The notes below the pieces were generated by a model, which saw only the letters and a list, made by a program, of their open reading frames with translations, searched no databases and was not told where the DNA came from. A stretch of DNA of 64,000 nucleotides from JALYXV01 sp963791545 (GTDB lineage Bacteria; Actinomycetota; Acidimicrobiia; Acidimicrobiales; Palsa-688), in contig CAWBSR010000018.1 in assembly GCA_963791545.1 (NCBI GenBank), positions 186,001 to 250,000 on the forward strand, written 5' to 3'. The position numbers and the translations under genes are program-made. Shown here piece after piece: positions 43,239 through 51,145 of the stretch (its first letter is position 1; every line of letters starts with the position of its first letter).

Positions 43239-45326
43239 ATGCCCCCCACTCCTGACGACGGCGATCGCCGCGCCCGGAAACCCACCGGGAAGTCGGGATC
43301 GGCTGGCGGGAGCCAATCGGCGTTACCTCCCCGATCCCCATCCTCGGGAGGACGGAAGGCTGGCAGCGCAGGCGGATCGGGCGGGGCGTCCAACCGATCC
43401 CGGCGGGGTTCGGGCCAGTCGGACAGCTATCGCTCGAACAGCACGGTGCGTAGGGTTTCGGGATTTCCCGGTGCTTCCGGTAAGCCTCCCAGAGGAGACC
43501 GGGCGGAATCGGGAAAGTGGGAAGGCCGGGGTGGGTCGAGCGGTCGGTCCTCCGGCGGACGGCCATCGTTCGACAGGACGGACAGGAGTGATCGTCCCCG
43601 TACCGGCGGCGCGGGTGGATCGGCTGCCGGTCGCAGCGAGGCGTTCCGGCCCAATGGCACCGGTCGCCGGGACGGGCACGCTCAGTCGCGGCCCGAGGGT
43701 GGGTACCGGGGGGGGGACGGAAACGAGCGCCGGGACGGACCACCCGGGGACCGTTCGCGTGGATATGCGGGCGGGCGTCCTACGGGAGGGAGGCTGCCGA
43801 GCCAGAGTGCCAGCCCTGGCCGGGATGGAAGCTTCCGGTCCCGGTCCGAGGGCGGTCCCGTTGCTGGCCGGGGCGGCGTGAATGGGGGGCGCCCGGGAGG
43901 TGACTCGGCCCCACCGCGGCGCGGTTCGGGACCCGCGCCGACCGGTACCGGTAGCGGACGGGATGAGCGGTATCCGGCTTCGGGATCCGGTCGGTCCGGT
44001 AGCGGTGACGGCGGGGGCTACCGCGGCGATCGGTGGGGACGCCCCACCGACGGCAGCGGGAGGGTTTATCCGGCGCCCCGCGGGGACGGGCGGCCGTCGG
44101 CTGGCGGCGGCGCTTCAGGCCGTGGGGGCGGCTATTCGGCGCCCGTTGGTCGCACTGGCGGACGGCCTTCAGGCGGGGGTGGCGGTTCGGGCCGGGACAG
44201 TGGGTACTCGCAGCCCGCGGCCGGCAGCGGGAGCGGTGGGCCTTCCAGCGGTGCCCGTGGTGGCAGTGGGGGCCGCTCCGGTGGCTATTCGGCGCCGAGC
44301 GGTGGCGCTCGAGGACGGCCCTCAGGCGGCGGCAGTACCGGCCGTTCCTTTCCGTCGTCGGGTGGCAGTCGCACCGGTAGCCGCGGTTATCAGGGCGACC
44401 GACCTGGAGATGCCGCCGCTCGGGATCGAGACGCGAGCCCGGGACGGCCGATCCGTCGGTCCCCTTCGCCTGAGCCGCGTGTGTCAGGTCCCGCCCAGAA
44501 GTGGGGAAGTGTCGCCCGCCACGGCGCCAAGGTCCTAGGTGAGCCCAAGGATGGCAGCGCCTCGGGTGCCTGGCGGGACGCGGTGGTCCGGGCTCGCGCC
44601 GAGGACGACGAAGCGGTTGACGACCAGGAGATCTGGGTGCGCGACGACGCGCCCGAGGACACCGCTTCGAGGCGTTCCACGGGTCCCGGCAGGCCGCGCC
44701 ATACCGTTCCTGCCCCGGTCACGGCCGAGATCGCCGGCGCCGCCGGTGTCCGGGCCGGGGCCAAGCTGGCGGAACGGCTGGCCGAGGCGGTCCACGCTTA
44801 CGATCGGGAGCGTTACCAGGACTCGTTGCGGATTCTGCGCCCGCTGGCTCGAGCGGTCCCCACCTCCCCGGCGGTCCGGGAGCTGTACGGGCTGACCCTG
44901 TACCGGCTCGGCCGCTGGCGCCTGGCCTTGGAGGAATTCGAGCAGTACCGGGTCATGAGCGGCAGCTACGATCAGTACCCCGCCATGATGGACTGCCAGC
45001 GGGCCTTGCATATGCCGGCCGCCGTGGACGAGTTGTGGGAGGAGTTGCGCCAGGCCTCGCCCAGCGCCGAGGTTATGGCCGAGGGGCGGATCGTGATGGC
45101 CGGCTCGCGGGCCGACCGCGGTGACCTGCCAGGTGCCATTCGGCTCCTGGAGCGCGACGTCGCCATCAAGAAGCCCCGCCTGCACCACCTCAGGGAGTGG
45201 TACGCCCTCGCCGACCTCTACGAACGAGCCGGCGACGTCCCCCGGGCCCGGGACCTGTTTGCCCGGGTCGAAGCCATAGACCCCGAGGCCTTCGACACCC
45301 ACGACCGGCTGCGGGCCTTGCGCTGA
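43239..45326 (+). CDS. Large Gly/Ser/Arg-rich disordered protein with C-terminal TPR-like domain
   Basis: 695 residues from ATG 43239. Residues ~5-470 are almost entirely Gly, Ser, Arg, Pro and Asp with recurring RGG/GGYSAP/GRPSGG-like patterns, so the region should be disordered and basic, like RNA-binding RGG regions. The conserved ~210-residue end has repeated helical units (AVHAYDRERYQDSLRILRPL, RELYGLTLYRLGRWRLALEEFE, YALADLYERAGDVPRARDLF) of TPR type. It lies just after the rRNA terminator with its own start region. An RNA- or ribosome-linked function is only a guess from composition and place. Confidence 0.78.
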   Translation: MPPTPDDGDRRARKPTGKSGSAGGSQSALPPRSPSSGGRKAGSAGGSGGASNRSRRGSGQSDSYRSNSTVRRVSGFPGASGKPPRGDRAESGKWEGRGGSSGRSSGGRPSFDRTDRSDRPRTGGAGGSAAGRSEAFRPNGTGRRDGHAQSRPEGGYRGGDGNERRDGPPGDRSRGYAGGRPTGGRLPSQSASPGRDGSFRSRSEGGPVAGRGGVNGGRPGGDSAPPRRGSGPAPTGTGSGRDERYPASGSGRSGSGDGGGYRGDRWGRPTDGSGRVYPAPRGDGRPSAGGGASGRGGGYSAPVGRTGGRPSGGGGGSGRDSGYSQPAAGSGSGGPSSGARGGSGGRSGGYSAPSGGARGRPSGGGSTGRSFPSSGGSRTGSRGYQGDRPGDAAARDRDASPGRPIRRSPSPEPRVSGPAQKWGSVARHGAKVLGEPKDGSASGAWRDAVVRARAEDDEAVDDQEIWVRDDAPEDTASRRSTGPGRPRHTVPAPVTAEIAGAAGVRAGAKLAERLAEAVHAYDRERYQDSLRILRPLARAVPTSPAVRELYGLTLYRLGRWRLALEEFEQYRVMSGSYDQYPAMMDCQRALHMPAAVDELWEELRQASPSAEVMAEGRIVMAGSRADRGDLPGAIRLLERDVAIKKPRLHHLREWYALADLYERAGDVPRARDLFARVEAIDPEAFDTHDRLRALR

Positions 45327-45485
45327 GCCGTCGGCGCGACCGGCTGGGGCACCATGGATGGGTGGGGGCTCCGCGGTAGCGGTCAGGCATCCGGTGGTCG
45401 CCCGGGCCGACCAGGATCGAGTTTCCCGGGCGACGGCGGTACGCGTCCCCGGGGCGCTATCCCGGCTCCTCGGTGGCGGTACCTA

Positions 45486-46310
45486 GTGCCGCGGCAGGCA
45501 ACGTTCGCGCTGTAGGTCCACCGCTTGAATTGGCTGGTCAAGCATAATTTCTGCGACATATTGACGGTCGGATCGGGGGTGGGAGTGTCTCGCGAGGGCT
45601 TGCGGCCGGCCGACCGATCACGGTCAGCCCTTCTCGACGTGGAGCCTGTCGAAGTTGGCCGACTTCCTCGTCACCAAGGGGTGGTCGACGACATCAGCCA
45701 TGAGGGCCTCCGGGTCCTGCTCCGTAAGGAGGAGGTGTCGTTTCAAGTGATCAAGACCTTCAAGGCTTCGACCGACTTGAACTACGAGGAGAAGAAGAAC
45801 CGGGTGCTGGAGCTGTACGACATAGCCGAAAGGCCGTGCCATGCCGGGCGCCGGTGACCCGGCCGTGGTGTTCTCCGTCGACGAGTTAGGGCCGCTCAAC
45901 TTGCTGCCCAGGGAAGGCATGCAGTGGGCGCCGGTGGTGTCGCGGAACCGGACCGCGTTCGTCGAGTTCTGCCGCTACCTGCGTTCGCTGTACCCGCCCG
46001 AGGTGCGCATCGCCATCGTGTGCGACAACTACTCGCCGCACTTGTCGACCGCCAAGGACGACCGCGTCGGCGTCTGGGCGGCGGCCAACAACGCCGAGTT
46101 CGCTTACGTCCCGACCAACGCTTCGTACCTGAACCGGATCGAGTGCCATTTCCAGGCATTGCGCTATTTCGCGTTAAACGGCACCGACCACCGCAGCCAC
46201 GATGAGCAGAACTCAATGATCCGGCGTTACATCGCCTGGCGCTACCGTCACACCGACAACGAAGAACTTCGTGCTATTTCATTGCGCGCAAAGGTTGCCT
46301 GATGCGGCAC
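45486..46310 (+). mobile_element. Degenerate IS630-family insertion sequence
   Basis: 825 bp bounded by imperfect terminal inverted repeats: left GTGCCGCGGCAGGCAACGTT and right end reading inward GTGCCGCATCAGGCAACCTT, about 21 of 25 positions alike. A TA dinucleotide flanks each end (45484-45485 and 46311-46312), the target duplication expected of IS630/Tc1 elements. Intact relatives are about 1.1-1.2 kb, so this copy is shortened, and its transposase frames are broken. It is probably immobile by itself. Confidence 0.85.
45525..46302 (+). pseudogene. IS630-family transposase remnant
   Basis: DDE-type transposase pieces in more than one frame. One frame gives RPTDHGQPFSTWSLSKLADF; one G short at about 45681 the next frame continues GVVDDISHEGLRVLLRKEEV. 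After another break near 45840 the last frame (45841-46302) has the three DDE blocks: FSVDELGPLN, AIVCDNYSPHLS and SYLNRIECHFQALRYFAL. The N-terminal helix-turn-helix is missing and about 30-40 residues are deleted after QWAPVV. Codon use differs little from its surroundings. Non-functional. Confidence 0.88.
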
Positions 46311-46401
46311 TAGCTCGCCGCCCGCCCGGTCTTGCGCGAACCGCGCTAGTAGCATCTACGGCGGCACTTTTCCCCACCCCTGTCTTCACGAGGAGCGGCT
46401 G

Positions 46402-47652
46402 ATGCGCTGGATTCTCCCGAACGACCGCATTCCGCCGGCCTGGTTCAACGTCGCCCCCCACCTGGACGAGCCGCTGCAGCCGCCATTGCACCCCGGGACC
46501 AAACAACCGGTGGGCCCCGACGACCTGGCGCCGCTGTTCCCGATGGCGCTGATAGGCCAGGAGGTGTCGACCGAGCCGTGGATCGATGTGCCGGGCGAAG
46601 TGCTGGACATCTTGAAGATGTGGCGACCGACGCCGCTGGTGCGGGCCCGGCGCTTGGAGCAGGCACTGGACACGCCGGCCCGGATCTACTTCAAGGACGA
46701 GTCGGTCTCGCCCGCCGGCTCGCACAAGCCCAACACCGCGGTCGCCCAGGCCTTCTACAACAAGGCCGAAGGGGTCAACCGCCTCACAACCGAGACCGGG
46801 GCCGGGCAGTGGGGCAGCGCCCTGGCTTTCGCCACGTCGCTGTTCGAGATGGAGTGCAAGGTCTACATGGTGAGGGCGTCGTTCCGGCAGAAGCCCTACC
46901 GGCGGGTCATGATGGAGACTTGGGGTGCCCGCGTGGTGGAATCCCCGGTCGACGATCCGGACCACCCGGGCTCGTTGGGCGCCGCCATTAGTGACGCAGT
47001 ACGCGACGCCGCCACCGACCCGACCGCCCATTATTCGCTGGGGTCGGTGCTCAACCATGTACTGCTGCACCAGACCGTGATCGGCCTGGAAGCCAAGGAA
47101 CAAATGCAGCTGGCGGGAGAGGAGAAGCCCGACATTGTGATCGGGTGCTGCGGCGGGGGGTCCAACTTCGGGGGCTTGGCGCTGCCGTTTGTTCCGGACC
47201 GAGATGTCGAATTGCTTGCCGTCGAACCGACTTCGTGCCCAACCTTGACGGAAGGGCGTTTTGAGTATGATTTTGGTGATACCGCGGGATTGACGCCCTT
47301 GCTGGCCATGTACACGCTGGGTCACGACTTCGTGCCGCCGTCAATTCACGCCGGCGGATTGCGGTATCACGGCGATGCCCCGTTGATCTGCAATCTGGTC
47401 AAGTCAGGGCGGATTCAGGCCACCGCTTACCCGCAAGGAAAGGTATTCGACAGCGCGGTCCAGTTCGCCCGGGCGCAGGGGATGATCCCGGCCCCCGAAA
47501 CGGCCCACGCCGTCCGGGCGGCTATCGACGAGGCGCTCAAGGCCAAGGAAGAGGGCAGGGAGCGGGTCATCCTGTTCGGATACTCCGGCCATGGTCTTCT
47601 GGATCTTCAAGCCTACGACGACTACCTCAACGGACGCCTCGACGCCGGTTGA
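46402..47652 (+). CDS. TrpB2-type tryptophan synthase beta-like PLP enzyme
   Basis: 416 residues. An ATG preceded by GAGGAG starts MRWILPNDRIPPAWFNVAPHL, an N terminus typical of the TrpB2 subfamily rather than TrpB1. The PLP lysine lies in SPAGSHKPNTA near residue 110; ETGAGQWGSALAFA and the phosphate-cup GCCGGGSNFGG follow. TrpB2 enzymes make tryptophan from indole and serine (or phosphoserine) and often occur without a TrpA partner; no trpA or other trp genes are in the window. A 16-nt palindrome after the stop may terminate it. Confidence 0.92.
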   Translation: MRWILPNDRIPPAWFNVAPHLDEPLQPPLHPGTKQPVGPDDLAPLFPMALIGQEVSTEPWIDVPGEVLDILKMWRPTPLVRARRLEQALDTPARIYFKDESVSPAGSHKPNTAVAQAFYNKAEGVNRLTTETGAGQWGSALAFATSLFEMECKVYMVRASFRQKPYRRVMMETWGARVVESPVDDPDHPGSLGAAISDAVRDAATDPTAHYSLGSVLNHVLLHQTVIGLEAKEQMQLAGEEKPDIVIGCCGGGSNFGGLALPFVPDRDVELLAVEPTSCPTLTEGRFEYDFGDTAGLTPLLAMYTLGHDFVPPSIHAGGLRYHGDAPLICNLVKSGRIQATAYPQGKVFDSAVQFARAQGMIPAPETAHAVRAAIDEALKAKEEGRERVILFGYSGHGLLDLQAYDDYLNGRLDAG

Positions 47653-47662
47653 GGAAATCGGC

Positions 47663-47678
47663 CTACCGGCGCCGGTAG
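47663..47678 (+). terminator. Palindrome after trpB2-like gene
   Basis: CTACCGGCGCCGGTAG is a perfect 16-nt palindrome 10 bp after the stop codon. As an RNA hairpin it would have a tight loop; a terminator role is plausible but it has no T-run. Confidence 0.4.
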
Positions 47679-47756
47679 CAGAGGATTAAGGTCTCGGGCG
47701 GGCGGGCATACATGCGGGTGCCACGATGCCACCGACTTGGGGTTGGAGCCGGAATC

Positions 47757-48668
47757 ATGCCGATCGAGGTAGACGACGAGGCGATCGAAGCGGCCGATCA
47801 CATCGTGCTGTTCTACGAACGCGATGACGACCATGTACAGGCGGTAACCCGGTATCTCCTCGACGGGTTCTCGGCGGGCGAAGTCGGTCTGACCATCGCC
47901 ACCGCCGAGCACCAGGGCGCGTTCGAACTGGCATTGACCGCGGCCGGCGAGGATGTCACCGGGCTGCGGCGGCGGGGCGATTGGGTGGCGCTCGATGCCG
48001 CGGCCGCCTTGGCCCTGTTCACGATCGACGGATCGATCGATCGGGGCCGCTTCCGCTGCGTGGTGGGTGGCGCCATGAAGAAGGCGGCCCAGGCACAACG
48101 CCCGGTGCGCGCCTACGGGGAGATGGTTGCGCTCCTGTGGGCGGCGGGCGACTTCTCGGCCGCTCTGGAGCTCGAGGAGCTTTGGAACGAGCTTCGCCAC
48201 GAGATGCCTTTTTCGCTCCTGTGCGGCTACGCGAGCCAGGCGGTATCCCGGGCCGAGGGCATAGACGGCTGGGGCGAAGTGTGCCGGGTTCACTCCAGTG
48301 CCGAGCGGCAATTCGGGGCCCGACGGGAGGCACCGGCGCTGGCGCGGGGGTTTGTTTCCGATGCCGTTCGGGCCCAGGGCCATGGCCGTGACATGGGCGA
48401 CAATGCGGCCCTGGTGGCCGGCGAATTGACCACCAATGCCATCCTCCATGCCGGTTCGCCCTTCACCGTCGCCGTCTCCTCGCCGGATGGGGTATTGCGC
48501 ATCTCGGTCCACGATGTCAACCCCATGCTCCCGGTGCCTCGCCGCAAGGAGCCCTTGGCCGAGTCGGGGCGGGGGCTCGGATTGGTGGCCGCCCTCGCCG
48601 AGGGATGGGGCGCCGCGCGGACCGATGAAGGCAAGGTGGTGTGGGCGGAACTAAGGCCCGAGAGTTGA
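47757..48668 (+). CDS. MEDS-domain sensor fused to an anti-sigma-type ATPase domain
   Basis: 303 residues from ATG 47757 (preceded by GGAG); the frame is open to an ATG at 47712. Residues 1-170 match the MEDS sensory domain (DHIVLFYERDDDHVQAVTRYLLDGFSAGEVGLTIAT), related to DcmR-type sensors. Residues ~195-300 form a HATPase_c_2 domain of the RsbW/anti-sigma type (VAGELTTNAILHAGSPFTVAV, DVNPMLPVPRRK, SGRGLGLVAALAEGWG). Four bases downstream lies a SpoIIE phosphatase gene, so the two likely form a partner-switching pair controlling an anti-anti-sigma factor encoded elsewhere. Confidence 0.85.
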   Translation: MPIEVDDEAIEAADHIVLFYERDDDHVQAVTRYLLDGFSAGEVGLTIATAEHQGAFELALTAAGEDVTGLRRRGDWVALDAAAALALFTIDGSIDRGRFRCVVGGAMKKAAQAQRPVRAYGEMVALLWAAGDFSAALELEELWNELRHEMPFSLLCGYASQAVSRAEGIDGWGEVCRVHSSAERQFGARREAPALARGFVSDAVRAQGHGRDMGDNAALVAGELTTNAILHAGSPFTVAVSSPDGVLRISVHDVNPMLPVPRRKEPLAESGRGLGLVAALAEGWGAARTDEGKVVWAELRPES

Positions 48669-48672
48669 GACG

Positions 48673-50115
48673 ATGACCACCCTGTTCGATCCCGGGGTCC
48701 GCCGGCACCCGATCCCCCGGCCGGGATCACCAGCGGGGACGGCCCCCGACGGGGCCGGGCCCGACGAGGCAGCCCGGATTGATGTGGTTCGTCGCTATGA
48801 GATTCTCGATACGCCACCCGACGGCGCCTTCGATCGCATTACCGCCCTCGCGGCTCGGCTGTTCGGGGTGCCGATCGCCATCGTGAGCGTTGTGGACACG
48901 GACCGCATCTGGTTCAAGTCCCGCCATGGGCTCGCCGAGGTCTCCGAGATCGGTCGAGATTCCGGGCTGTGCGCCTCGGCCATCCTGGAGAACCGTTCCT
49001 GGGTCGTGACCGATGCCGCCCGCGATCCCCGAACCCTGGCCAATCCGCTGGTAGCCGGGAGTTTCGGTCTGCGCTTCTACGCCGGCGTGCCACTGACGAC
49101 CCACGACGGCTACAACCTGGGCACACTCTGTGTGATCGACCGTGAACCCCGTGAGGTCACGGCCGCCGAGATGGCGCATCTCGAGGACCTGGCGACGCTG
49201 GTAGTGGACCAATTGGAGGTGCAGCTGGCGGCTCGGCGGACGATCGCCCGTGAGGAGAAGCTGCGCCACGAAGCCGAGGAACTGGCCGACGCCCTCCAGG
49301 CAAGCCTCCTACCACCACGTCCGCCGGAGCTCCCGGGTATGGAGCTCGCCACCCGCTACCGGGCCGGGGAGCTGGGCTTGAAGGTTGGGGGCGACTTCTT
49401 CGACGTCTTCCGGCTAGCCAGCAACGACTGGGGCATCGTGATGGGTGACGCCTGCGGTAAGGGCGCTCGCCCGGCCAGCCTGGCCGCCCTGGCTCGCTGG
49501 ACGATGCGGGCGTCGTCGGTGCATCTGTTCAACCCGAGGGACGTCCTGCGGGACGTGAATGCGGCGCTGCGAGCCGACGATGCGAGCGGCCACGACGGGC
49601 ACTTCTGCACTGCAGTCTTTTCTCGCCTGGAACTGGACACATGTGGGGCGTGGATGACGATTGCATCGGCGGGACATCCGCTCCCGGTGCTGATGCGGCG
49701 GTCGGGGTTGGTCGAGTTCCGAGGTGAGTCGGCCTTGCCGCTGGGGATGTTCGATGTCATCGACCCGGTCGACGAGCGGGTCGGACTGGGACCCGGCGAT
49801 GCCATGGTCCTGTACACCGACGGGATCACTGAAGCACGCGATCACCGGGGCGAGATGTTCGGCGAGGATCGGTTGATCCGGGCCCTCCAGGGGTTGACGG
49901 ACCGCTCCGCCAACGGCATCTCGGACGGGATTGTACAAGCGGCGCATCGATTCTCGGGCGACCGGTTCGGAGACGACGTGGCCGTCGTGGTGGTGCGGGT
50001 GCCCGCCGACGCCGGCACCGAACCCCTTGCCCGGGTAAGCGCCGCGACGGGCCGGCCGGTGGACCAGTTGAAGCTTCCGGTATACCCCCATGGGAAGGGG
50101 AACGGGTCGGGTTGA
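48673..50115 (+). CDS. GAF-domain PP2C/SpoIIE-type serine phosphatase
   Basis: 480 residues. A GAF domain (about 40-190: RRYEILDTPPDGAFDRITALAARLFGVPIA, RDSGLCASAIL, FYAGVPLTTHDGYNLGTLCV) is joined by a coiled-coil (REEKLRHEAEELADALQ) to a SpoIIE phosphatase domain (about 220-455) with QASLLPPRPPELPG, VGGDFFDVF, GDACGKGARPASLAA, SAGHPLPVL, LYTDGITEARD and DRFGDDVAVVVV. Metal-binding aspartates are present. It probably dephosphorylates an anti-anti-sigma factor in response to a small ligand or redox/light signal at the GAF domain. Acts with the MEDS-ATPase upstream (inference). Confidence 0.9.
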   Translation: MTTLFDPGVRRHPIPRPGSPAGTAPDGAGPDEAARIDVVRRYEILDTPPDGAFDRITALAARLFGVPIAIVSVVDTDRIWFKSRHGLAEVSEIGRDSGLCASAILENRSWVVTDAARDPRTLANPLVAGSFGLRFYAGVPLTTHDGYNLGTLCVIDREPREVTAAEMAHLEDLATLVVDQLEVQLAARRTIAREEKLRHEAEELADALQASLLPPRPPELPGMELATRYRAGELGLKVGGDFFDVFRLASNDWGIVMGDACGKGARPASLAALARWTMRASSVHLFNPRDVLRDVNAALRADDASGHDGHFCTAVFSRLELDTCGAWMTIASAGHPLPVLMRRSGLVEFRGESALPLGMFDVIDPVDERVGLGPGDAMVLYTDGITEARDHRGEMFGEDRLIRALQGLTDRSANGISDGIVQAAHRFSGDRFGDDVAVVVVRVPADAGTEPLARVSAATGRPVDQLKLPVYPHGKGNGSG

Positions 50116-50122
50116 CCGGCGG

Positions 50123-50945
50123 TTAGTCCAACCGGGGCACTTCAACCGGCTGGCGTTGGGACTTGGCCGATTCAGTGGGGATCCGGGTCTTGAGCCCGGC
50201 GATGATGATGTCGAGACAAAGGTCGATGTGGTCGCCTGTCAGGTACATGGCAGTGGCTTCCACATTGGGGATGTCCTCGATGGGGAGGGCGGCGAAGTAG
50301 CGGTTGACCCGGTCGGCGACGCTCCCCCGGACCGCGCCGACTTTGTTGGCGCCGGCCTTTAGCGGTCGCGCCGGGGCGACGACCAGGGAGGAGACAATCC
50401 AGTGGTACAGCATCATGAATGCCTGGGCGGCGTCGTGGTGGTCGAGCCCGGCGTCGTAGAGCGCTGAAAGCGTGTGTTCGATGTCGCGCAGGGCGTTGGG
50501 TCCCGCGCTCGACGCCATCGGTGTAGGCCTTGATGAAGTCGGGGTGTTGGCGCCAGGTGGCGAAATGGCGATGGGCGTGGGCACGGAGCCTGATCTCCCA
50601 GTCGCCGCCCTCGTGGGCGGCCGTGGTGTCGGGGGCGGCTGCGGCGTGGGCGGCGTCGGCGGCGGCCGCCGACACAATTCCCCCGATGATTTCCTCCGCG
50701 AGGAGGTCAACCAGTTCCGCCTTGTCGGCGACGTGGTTGTACAGAGACATCGGGGTCACATTGAGGGCTTGGGCCACGGCGCGCATGGTCAGCGCCGCCA
50801 GGCCGTCGCGATCCACGAGCTCCATGGCCGCCGCCACGATCCGCTCCCGGGTGAGGGGAGCCCGCCGAGGCCGGCCCGGAGAAGTAGGCGAATCGGGGAT
50901 ATCGGGCCGGTCCCTTCCACAGGTGCGTCGGCGTGCGGTCGGCAC
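50123..50945 (-). CDS. TetR-family transcriptional regulator, frameshifted as read
   Basis: The N-terminal half (GTG at 50945) has the TetR helix-turn-helix LTRERIVAAAMELVDRDGLAALTMRAVAQALNVTPMSLYNH, shown here as LTMRAVAQALNVTPMSLYNH, followed by DKAELVDLLAEEI. After PDFIKAYTDGVER the C-terminal ligand domain continues one frame over (GPNALRDIEHTLSALYDAGL, AFMMLYHWIVSSLVVAP, DRVNRYFAALP) to the stop at 50123. One extra base in a short G/C run at about 50502-50504 accounts for it. The C-terminal part resembles the TetR_C tetracycline-repressor-like class. It ends 7 bp from the convergent phosphatase gene. It could be a pseudogene or an error. Confidence 0.8.
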
Positions 50946-51145
50946 CCACGACAGGACCGCCAGATCCCGACGCCTACCGCATGTTGTCTTTGCTGGGTTC
51001 ACACCGTACCGATGCGATCGCGCCACCCGGTCGATCACCGACACGATATAGCTGAAAGGACTGAAAATGCTGACCCGACCCGCCTCATCCGGCAACTCCC
51101 CGGAAGGAGACGGAAAAATGAACTCGGGAATCCGTAGAGCTTCGT

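Noticed and set aside
46402..47652. Classical TrpB (TrpB1) of a trp operon
   Set aside because: The N terminus and lack of trpA or other trp genes fit the TrpB2 subfamily better.
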